From Scatomorpha gallistercoris (GTDB lineage: Bacteria > Bacillota > Clostridia > Oscillospirales > Oscillospiraceae): a stretch of DNA of 40,412 bases. The notes below the pieces were generated by a model. It was not told the DNA's origin, made no database searches, and saw only the letters and a list, made by a program, of their open reading frames with translations. This document shows positions 1 through 9,100 of this stretch, in pieces; position 1 is the stretch's first letter; every line of letters begins with the position of its first letter. Made by a program: the position numbers and the translations under genes. The stretch is from NCBI GenBank assembly GCA_018713005.1, contig DVFX01000006.1:1-40412 (forward strand). The letters are read 5' to 3'.

Positions 1-183
1 GGTGGTATAGCTGACCTCGCCCTTGGTCAGAGCGCTCTGGGTGCCCTGGCGCTGATTGGCGAGATAGTTCTTGACGGAAGCATGCAGGACGGCCTCGTTC
101 GGCTCGATGCCGAAGACGGCCTCGGAGAGGGCGTATTCGCCGACTTTGTCGCCTGCCATGTTGTAGATGACTGCTTTGGGCAT
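1..183 (-). CDS. rplD: 50S ribosomal protein L4, 5' part only (runs off the window)
   Basis: Only the first 61 codons are in the window, from the ATG at 183 leftwards. The N-terminus (MPKAVIYNMAGDKVGEYAL, then a segment containing NQRQGTQSALTKGEV) is the conserved start of ribosomal protein L4, a 23S rRNA-binding protein that in some bacteria also represses the S10 operon. A good ribosome site (AAAGGAG) lies before the ATG. It follows rplC by 17 bases on the same strand, the usual rpsJ-rplC-rplD order. The gene is cut by the window edge, not truncated biologically. Confidence 0.95.
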   Translation of the reverse strand, partial: MPKAVIYNMAGDKVGEYALSEAVFGIEPNEAVLHASVKNYLANQRQGTQSALTKGEVSYTT

Positions 184-200
184 TTAACTCTCTCCTTTCT

Positions 201-899
201 TTAGCCTCTGGCCGACCGTTTCTGCGGGTTGGTGCTGATGGTCGGGGTGGCGGGGCCCTTGCGCACGAACTTCTTGACGGAGTTCTTCAGGTAGACGATG
301 CCGCCCTTGGGTCCGGGGATAGCGCCGCGGACAACGATCATGTTGAGCTCGGGGTCAACCTTGACGACGTCGAGGTTCTGAACGGTGACCTGCTCAACGC
401 CCATGTGACCGGCGCCAATCTTGCCCTTGAAAATACGGCTGGGGTCGGTAGCGGCGTTCATGGAACCGGCGTGGCGGTGTACAGGACCGGTGCCGTGGCT
501 CTCCTTGAGGCGGTGAGCGCCGTGGCGCTTGATGACGCCCTGGAAGCCCTTGCCCTTGCTGATGCCGGTGACGTCGACGCGCTCGCCCTCTTTGAACACG
601 TCGGCCTTCAGGACGTCGCCCACGTTCAGGGCGCTGCAGTCCTCGAGGCGGAACTCGTGCAGGTGGCGCAGGTTGCCGGCGCCGGCCTTGGCGAGGTGGC
701 CGCGCTCAGGCTTGGTGAGCTTACGCTCGCTGACTTCGTCAAAGCCGAGCTGGACGGAGTCGTAGCCTTCCTTGTCGGCCGTCTTTTTCTGGACGACGAC
801 GCAGGGGCCGGCCTCGATAACAGTGACGGGGACGACCTTGCCGGCCTCATCGAAGATCTGCGTCATGCCGACCTTCTTGCCGATGATGGCTTTCTTCAT
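201..899 (-). CDS. rplC: 50S ribosomal protein L3
   Basis: The 232-residue product starts MKKAIIGKKVGMTQIFDEAG and carries the L3 core motif around GISKGKGFQGVIKRHG and the GxGHMG loop, and ends with a short basic tail. Length is slightly above the usual 205-215 residues because of an extended C-terminus (KFVRKGPATPTISTNPQK). L3 binds 23S rRNA near the peptidyl transferase centre and starts 50S assembly. It is the second gene of the S10 operon, 110 bases after rpsJ, with a GAGGAAAT-type ribosome site. The gap to rpsJ shows no separate promoter. Confidence 0.98.
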   Translation of the reverse strand: MKKAIIGKKVGMTQIFDEAGKVVPVTVIEAGPCVVVQKKTADKEGYDSVQLGFDEVSERKLTKPERGHLAKAGAGNLRHLHEFRLEDCSALNVGDVLKADVFKEGERVDVTGISKGKGFQGVIKRHGAHRLKESHGTGPVHRHAGSMNAATDPSRIFKGKIGAGHMGVEQVTVQNLDVVKVDPELNMIVVRGAIPGPKGGIVYLKNSVKKFVRKGPATPTISTNPQKRSARG

Positions 900-1009
900 T
901 GTATTTCCTCCTAACGGTTATTGGTTGAAGCGGCTCATTCGTCCGCCCCAACATGACCCTGCCCGTTCACGCAAGTCGCGGGCAAGCGGGTTAACTTGGT
1001 TGCTGCGCC

Positions 1010-1321
1010 TTAGAGCTTTATCTCTATCTCGACGCCTGCGGGAACCTCGACGCTCATCAGGGCCTCGACGGTCTTCTGGGTCGGGTTCATGATGTCGATG
1101 AGGCGCTTGTGGGTGCGGCGTTCGAACTGCTCACGGCTGTCCTTGTACTTGTGGACGGCACGAAGGATGGTGACGACTTCCTTCTTGGTGGGCAGGGGGA
1201 TGGGGCCGGACACCTTGGCGTCGGTGCGGCGCGCGGTCTCAACGATGGTCTCGGCGGCCTTGTCGATGAGCTGGTGGTCGTAAGCCTTCAGCCTGATGCG
1301 GATCATTTTCTTGTTTGCCAT
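1010..1321 (-). CDS. rpsJ: 30S ribosomal protein S10
   Basis: The 103-residue product starts MANKKMIRIRLKAYDHQLID and contains the conserved TKKEVVTILRAVHKYKDSRE and the FERRTHKRLIDI segment of S10, a 30S head protein that also acts in NusB-dependent antitermination. An in-frame upstream ATG at 1393 would add 24 residues, but the ATG at 1321 is preceded by a perfect AGGAGG at 1329-1334 and gives the normal S10 length, so that start is chosen. It is the first gene of the S10 operon. Confidence 0.98.
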   Translation of the reverse strand: MANKKMIRIRLKAYDHQLIDKAAETIVETARRTDAKVSGPIPLPTKKEVVTILRAVHKYKDSREQFERRTHKRLIDIMNPTQKTVEALMSVEVPAGVEIEIKL

Positions 1322-1604
1322 GTTTTTTCCTCCTGAATTCGTACTTAGGCGCCTCCCGGCGTCCAGTGGTACGGCGAGCATTTTTTCATACACGCATCCG
1401 TGCGTATCAGCCCCCGCCCGAAAAACAGACCGGCTTTTGTGGCCGGCCGCTCTCCGTCGGGCGATATACGCCCGTGTACGGAAAAAAGCTCATCCGCCCG
1501 ATTTCGCGCGTTTTCTTCAAACACGCCGGACATACTCCACGGAAGTTACCGGCCGACGGCCGCAATCTCCCGCTTCATCGCATAGTGCGCCCTATCACAG
1601 GCGC
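1322..1604 (-). promoter_or_regulatory. long 5' leader of the S10 operon
   Basis: About 280 nt separate the predicted transcription start (near 1604) from the rpsJ start codon at 1321, with no supported gene. Short complementary stretches are visible (for example the ACGCA/TGCGT arms near 1395-1410 and GC-rich arms around 1430-1460 and 1550-1562), but no U-tailed terminator is evident on the minus strand. S10 leaders in other bacteria can be bound by L4; whether this one is cannot be read from the sequence. Confidence 0.45.
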
Positions 1605-1610
1605 TTTGAT

Positions 1611-1639
1611 ATAATACCAACTCAATTGCCGCTTGTCAA
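1611..1639 (-). promoter_or_regulatory. consensus promoter of the S10 operon
   Basis: On the minus strand the -35 box TTGACA (1634-1639) is followed after exactly 17 bases by TATTAT (1611-1616), a near-perfect housekeeping promoter. It points to rpsJ. Confidence 0.88.
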
Positions 1640-1710
1640 GGGCTTTTTAGCATTTTGCAAAAATTTTTGCAAGAAATTTTGGTGATAATTTTTCAGCACC
1701 ACATCCGGGT

Positions 1711-1748
1711 GTTTCGGCCGCCCCGGGAGCGCCCGAAGCGGCCGAAAC
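1711..1748 (-). terminator. hairpin after the Nudix-DUF1015 gene
   Basis: The arms GTTTCGGCCGC (1711-1721) and GCGGCCGAAAC (1738-1748) form an 11-bp perfect stem just after the stop codon at 1752. A U-tract does not follow directly, so it may be a weak or Rho-assisted terminator, or only an RNA-stabilising hairpin. Confidence 0.45.
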
Positions 1749-1751
1749 AGC

Positions 1752-3524
1752 TCATTTTATCGCGCGGCACTCGAGGTAGTAGCGCTTCTCGCGCGCCTCG
1801 CCTATGGAGAAGCTCTTCTTGGGATAGACCCCGTGTCCGGCTATGTAGCCGAAGAGTTCGCCTTTGTCAAGGCTGGGCAGCAGGATGGCGGCGCCGGACT
1901 TTTCCCGGGCAAGAGAGACGCACTCTCCGTCGCCGTGAACATAGTCGACCTCGCCGCCGCACTCGGAGAGCAGCTCGCCCACAAGCCTGTCCGTAAAGGC
2001 CACAAGCTCTCCCAGGGCCAGCGACGTACCCAGATGCCGCTCGCCGTGAGCGGTGACTATGCCGACGCCGTTGGCCGCGCCATGCGGCAGCTTCTCAGCG
2101 AAGTCCTCGGCCACGCGCCCGGCGGCCTCGCCGGTGACCAGCCTGTGTATGGGTTTGAACTCTACGGCCTCGTCGTGTATGTTCACTATCTCGGCCAGGG
2201 CGTAGCGCGCGGGACTGGTCTCGCGCTCGGCCTCGCTCAACGTGGGCTTGAGCCGCTCCCAGCAGAGCTTGGCCGCGGCCAGCGAGTGATTGCCGTCGCC
2301 CATGGCGTACTTTATACCGCCGGGCAGGGCGTCGAGCGCGCCGCGCACCCTCTCTGCCTCCTCCCCGCTCACACGCTCTCCGCGGATGTGCCCGCCGCCG
2401 AACATCAGCTCAAAGTCGTACAGCACTTCCCCGCCCTTGGCCGAGGGTATAAGCGTATTCGCCTCGTCGTTGATAAACACCATGATGTGCGGCAGCTCAA
2501 GCGGAGCCCCGGCGCGTATTGCCGCTCTCGGCGGCAGGCGGGACTCAACCGTCCCCTCAGTGGCGCGTATTGGCGTGGCCGTTCCTTCGGCCCAGTCGTA
2601 GCACTCGAGGTCGAGCTTACCCACCAGGCCGCGCCTGACCTTGCCGGTCGGCAGAGTGCGCTCTACATATATATAAGAGTCAGGGATGCAGCGGAAGAGC
2701 CTCTGGTTTACATAACTTCTCATGGCCCCATATATCTTCGCCTGCTCGGCGTCCTCGTCCACTTTGCCGAGATATGCCTCGGGCAGCATGAGCCTCAGGG
2801 TGCTCGGTGCGCCGCCCACGAACTCTTCGACGCCCTGCCAGTACTCGGGCTCGCTGGTGAACTGGTCGCATGCCACGCAGCTCCACTTGGACATGTCCAC
2901 ATCCTCGCGCGGCAGCAGTATGTCCGCCGGGGTGAATATGCCGCTGCCGAGCAGCGCTTCGGCCGCGACTACCGACCAGCCCTCCATCTCTTCGGAGTAC
3001 TTCGGCAGCTCGGATATCTTGAGCCACATGCCCTCAAGCTTGTCCGTTTCACGCACGGCCACCTCGCCGGTGACCTCCATGCGGAAGAGGAAGCCCAGGT
3101 GGACGCGGCCGACCTCGTCGTGCTCCTCGTTTATGACGCCGAGCGGTGTGAGGGATACGATGTGCTCCACGGCAACCTCTTCGGCCACTTCGCGCTCGAG
3201 CGCGCGCATAAGTATGCCCTCGCTCGTGTCGTCATCCACGCGCTCGATGTGCCCGCCGACGCCGAGGCTCAGCTTGCCGTGCAGACGCGTCTCCCCGCCC
3301 GCGCTCAGGCGGCGCGTGGCAAACACCTCGCCGCCCCGCGTGACGGCGACGTAGGGGATAATCTGCCTGTACGACGGGTCCGACTCCATGTCGGGGCGCG
3401 GCAGGAACTCGTGCGTGCGCTCGACGAAGTCCATTATCTCGCTTCCGCAGCCGGTAATCAGTCCGCAGCGGTTTTCAATCCAGGGCGCGAGGCCCTCGGT
3501 CTTCACAACTAAAATGTCACTCAT
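1752..3524 (-). CDS. Nudix hydrolase domain fused to a DUF1015 protein
   Basis: This 590-residue protein joins two domains. Residues about 55-190 are a Nudix-like fold, with GVGGHIE followed by the helix LEREVAEEVAV; the usual Gly of the Nudix box is Ala, and spacing between the first Gly and REVxEE is longer than the classic box, as in GGHI-type relatives. From about residue 198 (IFTPADILLPREDVDMSKW) to the end it is a complete DUF1015 (COG4198) protein, including MGDGNHSLAAAK, which resembles the DGxHR site of ParB/SerK-fold kinases. DUF1015 proteins are normally separate and about 410 residues long. The function of the fusion is unknown. The start at 3524 has an AAAGGAG site and diverges from the hydrolase gene. 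Confidence 0.85.
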   Translation of the reverse strand: MSDILVVKTEGLAPWIENRCGLITGCGSEIMDFVERTHEFLPRPDMESDPSYRQIIPYVAVTRGGEVFATRRLSAGGETRLHGKLSLGVGGHIERVDDDTSEGILMRALEREVAEEVAVEHIVSLTPLGVINEEHDEVGRVHLGFLFRMEVTGEVAVRETDKLEGMWLKISELPKYSEEMEGWSVVAAEALLGSGIFTPADILLPREDVDMSKWSCVACDQFTSEPEYWQGVEEFVGGAPSTLRLMLPEAYLGKVDEDAEQAKIYGAMRSYVNQRLFRCIPDSYIYVERTLPTGKVRRGLVGKLDLECYDWAEGTATPIRATEGTVESRLPPRAAIRAGAPLELPHIMVFINDEANTLIPSAKGGEVLYDFELMFGGGHIRGERVSGEEAERVRGALDALPGGIKYAMGDGNHSLAAAKLCWERLKPTLSEAERETSPARYALAEIVNIHDEAVEFKPIHRLVTGEAAGRVAEDFAEKLPHGAANGVGIVTAHGERHLGTSLALGELVAFTDRLVGELLSECGGEVDYVHGDGECVSLAREKSGAAILLPSLDKGELFGYIAGHGVYPKKSFSIGEAREKRYYLECRAIK

Positions 3525-3581
3525 GGCTTCTCCTTTGTAGATTGACTTGACGCCACAATTAGTCTAAAATCAATGCAAAGG

Positions 3582-3602
3582 TATAATACCATAAAAGGAG
3601 GC
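3582..3602 (+). promoter_or_regulatory. -10 box and ribosome site of the alpha/beta hydrolase gene
   Basis: A perfect TATAAT (3582-3587) is followed closely by the ribosome site AAAGGAGG (3595-3602). No good -35 box lies 17 bases upstream, so the promoter is only partly supported; the leader would be about 17 nt. Confidence 0.5.
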
Positions 3603-3610
3603 AAAAGCAA

Positions 3611-4552
3611 ATGCCGAACATAGCTGAAACCGAGTATTATTTCACCTCCAGCGAGGGCAAAACGCCCATACATGTGCGCGAGTGGACACCGGACTGCGAT
3701 TTGAACGGCGTCGTGCAGATTTCGCACGGCATAAACGAGTACATCGGCCGCTATGAGGACTTCGCGCGCTACCTGGCCTCGAAAGGCTTCGTCGTGGTGG
3801 GCAACGACCACCTCGGCCATGGCCGGAGCATGCTTTCACCCGAGCGCCTCGGCTACTTCGCCGACAGCGACGGCTGGTACCACGTTGTGGACGACGTCGA
3901 AGAACTGCGCCGCCGCACGCATGAGAAGTACCCGGAGCTGCCCTACTTCATCCTGGGCCACTCAATGGGCAGCTTCATCGTGCGCACCTGGCTGTCCCGC
4001 TGCCCGCAGAGCAAGGTCACGGGTGTCATACTCTCCGGCACCGGCCAGCCGCCAGCGCCCATCGTGGCCGCCGGACGCCTCGCCTGCGATGCGGACATGG
4101 TCAAGAACGGCCCCATGCACCGCAGCAAGTCTATATACAACCTCGCCTTCGGCGCATACAACAAGGGCATTGAGCCCCTGCGCACACAGTTCGACTGGCT
4201 CAGCCGCGACGAGGCCGTAGTGGACAAGTACTCCGCCGACCCGCTGTGCGTATTCATCCCCACCTCCGGCCTGATGCGCGACATGATGTTCGGCCTTGGG
4301 CTTCTGAACCGCTCCGACACGATAAACCGCATGCGCACCGACACGCCCATCATATTCATGAGCGGCGACGCCGACCCCGTGGGCGGCTACGGCATGCAGG
4401 TGGCGAAGATATACCGCGACTACGTCAGGGCAGGTTTCACCGACGTGGCCTACAAGTTCTATAAGGGGGCCCGCCACGAGATACTCAACGAGATAAACCG
4501 CGACGAGGTCTACAGGGACATCCTCGACTGGATTTTCACCAAGCTGGACTAA
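3611..4552 (+). CDS. alpha/beta hydrolase, monoacylglycerol lipase / lysophospholipase type
   Basis: The 313-residue protein has the serine-hydrolase fold: an oxyanion-type segment QISHGINEYIGRYEDFA, the nucleophile elbow GHSMGS (Ser118), an acid site in SGDADPVGGYG (Asp253 or Asp255) and His289 in GARHEILNE. This is the COG2267 group, which cleaves ester bonds of monoacylglycerols or lysophospholipids. No signal peptide is seen, so it should act in the cytoplasm. It is transcribed alone, divergent from the Nudix-DUF1015 gene, and ends at a bidirectional terminator. The actual substrate cannot be read from sequence. Confidence 0.88.
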   Translation: MPNIAETEYYFTSSEGKTPIHVREWTPDCDLNGVVQISHGINEYIGRYEDFARYLASKGFVVVGNDHLGHGRSMLSPERLGYFADSDGWYHVVDDVEELRRRTHEKYPELPYFILGHSMGSFIVRTWLSRCPQSKVTGVILSGTGQPPAPIVAAGRLACDADMVKNGPMHRSKSIYNLAFGAYNKGIEPLRTQFDWLSRDEAVVDKYSADPLCVFIPTSGLMRDMMFGLGLLNRSDTINRMRTDTPIIFMSGDADPVGGYGMQVAKIYRDYVRAGFTDVAYKFYKGARHEILNEINRDEVYRDILDWIFTKLD

Positions 4553-4593
4553 GCGCGCAGCGGCCAGGACCGCAAGCCGCCCTGAAAAGCCGC

Positions 4594-4627
4594 AACCGGC
4601 AAGCCGAAAAAAGGCTTGCCGGTTTTT
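4594..4627. terminator. bidirectional terminator between convergent genes
   Basis: The perfect 12-bp stem AACCGGCAAGCC / GGCTTGCCGGTT (4594-4605 and 4613-4624) with a GAAAAAA loop ends in T-rich sequence on the plus strand. It lies between the hydrolase gene (+) and the sugar-acid kinase gene (-) and could serve both. Confidence 0.85.
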
Positions 4628-4629
4628 CG

Positions 4630-6054
4630 TCACAGCAGCTTTTCCACAGCCTCGCGCAGGGTTGCGTCCGAACCCACGTTGCCGGGGAAAATAATGTAGG
4701 GTATACCCGGGAAGCGGCTCTCTCCGCCCGTGCGCCAGACCGGCACGCCGGGGCATATTTGCCCCAGGACTGTTGCGCGCTTCACGCCCAGCGCCTTCGT
4801 GCCCACGTCGCTGGAAGTGATGCCGCCTTTGGCCAGGACGAAGGCCGGCCGTACCTCAAGCCCGCCCACCAGAGACTGCACGGCGTCGGAAATCTTCACG
4901 GAACGCAGCAGAGCACTCTCCGGCGTGTCGCCGGGTATCACCAGCTCGCGGCGGCAAGTGTAGGCCGCGGCCGTGCGCCCTGAGCGTATCGCTGTCTCAA
5001 TCGCGCTACGCACGCGCTGAGTCTCGGCGGCGAAGGCCGCCTCGTCGGTCACGAGGTCGGAATTGAACTCTACGAACTCTATGCCGGGCAGTTTGCGCAG
5101 CTCCTGCAGCTGGCGCGTGGTCTTTTCCGTGTGCGAGCCGACGACTATGACGCCGCCGTTCCCGCAGCCGTCCGCCATGAGCTCCCCGCGCGTGAGAAGC
5201 GGCCTTGCGCTGACGCCTCCCAGCTCCCGCACAAGGGACGCCGCCGTTCTGAATATAAACCTCTTCCCGGCGGCGAGAGCGCGGTACACAGCGGCGGCAA
5301 AGAGCTTCACATCGGCATACGACGCGGCGTTGACAACGAAGCGCGTGTAGTCCTGCGCCGCACAGAGCTTCGCTGTCACTGCGTCTATGTCGCAGCGACG
5401 CAGCTCTTCTATAGAAATGCTCACGACCTCAGAGGCGCGGCACGCGCCGCCGGCCTTTTCCTCGATGTACTCTCGCAGGTTGGAGTGAGCGTAGCCGAAG
5501 GTGGCGTCCCTGGCGAACTCCGTTTTTGCCGCCGGTATCAGCTCTTCTCCGCTGCGGACATAGTGTGTGTCCGCCAGAGTGTACCTGCCGCCCTCGAAGA
5601 AGAACGGGCACAGTATCTCGCCGTCCATCTTAACGCCCTGTTCCGCCTCGGTCACCGCGCGCAGCGTCTCCGTCTCCAACGGATAGTGGCCGCGCAGCGT
5701 GGAATCGCCGCGGCTCACGAGCACATACTCCTTCCCCGTCTCGCGCGAAGCTCTGGTCGCCGCGCGCGCGATATCCGCGTGGACGCGCCGGGTCTGTTCC
5801 GCCGTAAAGCTGCGCGAGTTCGTGAGTATGAAGAAAAGCCTGTTCTCCTCCCGGAAGCCGGAGAACACGCTCTCATATGTCCAGTCGGTGTAGACCGAGA
5901 CGTCGTGTACTGTCTGAACGCCGGTCGGGTCGTCGTCGAGCACGACGAGCTTCACGCAGCTTGAATCCAGCTCCGCGCGCAGCAATGCGCCGCACTTTGC
6001 CTCGTCTGTCTGCGGCAGAGCGTCCAGTACGCTCGCGTTTATACGCTCCTCCAT
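4630..6054 (-). CDS. four-carbon acid sugar kinase family protein (DUF1537)
   Basis: The 474-residue protein starts its N-terminal domain with VKLVVLDDDPTGVQTVHDV and SRGDSTLRGHYPLE, and its C-terminal nucleotide-binding domain has VGSHTEKTTRQL, LAKGGITSSD and FPGNVGSDATLREAV. These are marks of the OtnK/DtnK/LtnK family (PF07005/PF17042), which phosphorylate erythronate, threonate or related four-carbon sugar acids. Family members usually sit next to a dehydrogenase, an aldolase and an isomerase; none is here, so the substrate stays open. Cytoplasmic, transcribed alone. An AGGTGG site precedes the ATG. Confidence 0.87.
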   Translation of the reverse strand: MEERINASVLDALPQTDEAKCGALLRAELDSSCVKLVVLDDDPTGVQTVHDVSVYTDWTYESVFSGFREENRLFFILTNSRSFTAEQTRRVHADIARAATRASRETGKEYVLVSRGDSTLRGHYPLETETLRAVTEAEQGVKMDGEILCPFFFEGGRYTLADTHYVRSGEELIPAAKTEFARDATFGYAHSNLREYIEEKAGGACRASEVVSISIEELRRCDIDAVTAKLCAAQDYTRFVVNAASYADVKLFAAAVYRALAAGKRFIFRTAASLVRELGGVSARPLLTRGELMADGCGNGGVIVVGSHTEKTTRQLQELRKLPGIEFVEFNSDLVTDEAAFAAETQRVRSAIETAIRSGRTAAAYTCRRELVIPGDTPESALLRSVKISDAVQSLVGGLEVRPAFVLAKGGITSSDVGTKALGVKRATVLGQICPGVPVWRTGGESRFPGIPYIIFPGNVGSDATLREAVEKLL

Positions 6055-6114
6055 TGTATTCCACCTCTCTCGCAGAGATTATACCCGCTTTTGCGGCTCG
6101 GCGCAACCGCGTAT

Positions 6115-6144
6115 ACAAAAAGCTCCCCGGTTTCCCGGGGAGCT
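6115..6144 (-). terminator. terminator of the SLH surface protein gene
   Basis: The arms AGCTCCCCGG (6121-6130) and CCGGGGAGCT (6135-6144) form a 10-bp perfect stem. On the minus strand it is followed by TTTTTGT, a standard intrinsic terminator 25 bases after the stop codon. Confidence 0.87.
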
Positions 6145-6168
6145 TCCGCTATTGGCTTTTAATTCTGT

Positions 6169-9100
6169 TCAACCGCTGTAAGCGGTACTCCACTGCTGCT
6201 CGAGCGCAGCCCAATCGCGCTCGGGGAGCTTTTCGGTCCACTCCTCGACGCGCTCGCCGCTGACGCGGATCCAGTCGTAATCGTGGCTGTTCGTGGCCTC
6301 CTGCATGTCGGCGTAGTACCAGGCGCCGTATACGTTGTCCGGCCAGGTGTTCATTACGCGGGTGCTGAGGAGGTAATCCTCATGCGGAACGCGGTTCAGC
6401 ACACGGTTGACGATGGTCACGGCCTCGGCGCGGGTGATGTAGCTGTTGGGATGGAAGCCGCCGTCGGGATAGCCGTCGACGAGGCCCATGTCCACGGCCG
6501 CCTGCACATAGTCGGCGTACCAGCTGCCGGAGGCGACGTCGTTGAAGGCGCCGTCATACTCGGCGGTGTAGTCGAAGAAGCGCGTGGCGATGGCGGTGAA
6601 CTCGGCGCGGGTGATGGACGCGTTGGGCTGGAAGCTGCCGTCATCGTAGCCGTTGATGATGCCCATGTTGCTGAGCGTGGAGATGGCGTTGTTGTACCAG
6701 CTGTCGGTGGCAACGTCGGTGTAGTCGTTCTCGGAGCTCCAGAACCTGGCGCGCGCATCATCGGTCAGCAGACGGAAGAAGATGGTGGCAACCTCCGCGC
6801 GAGTGATGTTGTTCTCGGGCTTGATCTCGCCGTCCTCGTAGCCTATCAGGTAGGCGAAGTGGTCGGTGGTGTTCAGCCAGTTCGGGACGTAGACGGTGTC
6901 ATCGTCGTCGTCCGCCGGGGGATCGTAATCCCAGTCGATGTCGACGTCGATCTTGACGGTGTCGCTCTCTACCGGATCATCCTCACCGGCGATGTACACA
7001 TAGGCCGTGTTGTAGAGGGCGTCGGAGTTGCGGATAGTCTTCCAGGAGAAGGTCTTGGAGACATATACGCTCGCAGTGCCGTCGGCGCCTAGAGTGCCCG
7101 ACCAACTGCCGCTGAGCTTTTCGGCCCCGGCGTCGCTGAAGGTGTACTCGGTGCCTTCGGTGCCGGTGACAGTGAGCTTGTAGATAAGGGTAACGCTGTC
7201 GCCCTCGTCAACGATCACGTCGCCGCGGTAGAACTCGGGGTAAGCTATGCCATTGTTCCAGTAGACCCGGCGATCCGTGACCAGCTCTTTGGTGAAGCCG
7301 GTGATGTCGGGCGTCGGCTCGGGCGTGACAGGCGTCTCGCAGACGACCTTGATGGTAGCGGGCAGCTCGCCGGCATCGGCAGGCAGCGTCCACTCGTCGT
7401 CGACGTACTTGAGAGTGATGGTCACAGTCTCAGACTGACCGTCGGCAAGGCTGTGCTTGGCGCTTGTGTCGTCATCGTTGTACTTAGCCAGATATACATT
7501 GGCGCTGAGCGTGACCTTGACAGTGGTGCTGTCAGTCATCGCGACGTTCATAAGGGCGTCGTCAACGAGGCCGTAGTTCTTGTTCGCGTGGTTGACGTCA
7601 TCGTTCACGCAGTCAACAATTATCTTGCCGTCAATGAGCTCCGCGATGTCGTCCTCAGTGGGCAGCGGAGTGATCGGCGTGGCGGGGACGGATTCTTGCT
7701 TGTATGCAACCTTGATGCTGTGGTTGGCGGACACATTTTCAAATGTGTATTTTCCGTCAGCTCCGAGCTCACTCCACACGCCGTCCACATAGACGTAGTC
7801 AAACTCATAGCCCTCATCAGGTGTGAAAGCTATGGTGATGTCCTCACCAGCAGCGGCAACTATCTCATTGTCGGCACCTATATTCGTGCCCATGAACTCC
7901 GCGGTGCCGTTGATGACTTCAACTTCGATGGTGTAAGTTTCAGGCTCGGGCTTTACGATATCCTCAGTAAAGTAAGCGGTGAAAGTGTAGGTTTCGCCCG
8001 CAACATAACCCGAGAAGGCTTTGCTCTTCAAGTCGGCATCATAGGAATATGCTCCGCCCTCATATCCGAGTCCGGTAATCGTCCAGTACGCAAACTGTGC
8101 GTTTTCACCTGTAGTGGCGGCGCCGCTAAGCGTGACCTGGTCAGTCAGGACTTTACCGAATTCATCTACTTCAAGCGTGAAGGTCTCGTAGGCAGGGCTT
8201 ACGCTTCCGAGCTTACTGTCAGCACTGGCATACTTGACAAACAGCTGCTTGTAGTCAGGAATACCGTCCGGGCTTTCGCCGTCGTCGCCGCCGCCCTTTT
8301 CATCGAGTGCCCACGTTGCGTAAAGGTCCACCCTGCCACTGGCTGTCAGCCCAGGGAACGTAGTATCGTCAAACACAACGCTTTCGCCGCCCTGGTAGAC
8401 GACGTCAGTGCTCTCGGCAGAAAGTGACCAGCCTTCAAAAACGTAGCCAGTGTAAGTAAACGGATTGTTCTTTATGGTAGCGTTGCTGCCATAGGTGAAA
8501 GTCGAAGTGCTCTGCTCAGAACCGTTCGCAGTAGTTCCGCCATTGCCATGATAGTATATTGTGTACTTACTCGGCTCGGGCTCATTCGGGGTAAACGTCC
8601 AGGTGCCGGTGAAGGTAATTCCGTCTTCCCTCATTACCTTTTCGTTCGCGTCCCAGCCTGTGAAAGTCCAGGTGCCGTCGTCAGCGCTGACCGCATCGTA
8701 GGTCGTATCACCCTTGTTTGTTACAGTAATTCCGATAAGATATTTACTGTTGTCGCTGGGGAGTGCGGGCATACCGGAGTCAGGCAACACTTTCCCGTCA
8801 GTGCCGGATACGAACTCGTAAGTAACGCCATACTTCTTTTCTTTATAATCCGGAATATCATTGTCGTTGGCGTCGGCAGCAAAGGTGACGTGGATGCTGC
8901 CGTTGGCCTGAACATTTCTGAAGGTGTAGCCGGTGAGATCAAAACTGCCGGAGCCGTTATTTTCGTATGTGGTGTTGTTGACGGTGAGCGTATCCACCGT
9001 AAAGCCGTCACTGGGGAGGAAGGAGAACGACTGATCGGCGCCGGCGGCAACGGAGACATTGCCCACGGGGCTGATGCTGCCGTTTTCTCCGGCGCTGGCG

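Noticed and set aside
1322..1393. 24-residue upstream extension of rpsJ
   Set aside because: The ATG at 1321 has a perfect AGGAGG and gives the normal S10 length; the upstream ATG lies in the leader without a ribosome site.
1833..3512. 559-codon open frame on the plus strand across the Nudix-DUF1015 gene
   Set aside because: It is the antisense of a gene with clear domain motifs and a good ribosome site; its translation has no recognisable domain and it arises from GC-rich codon bias.
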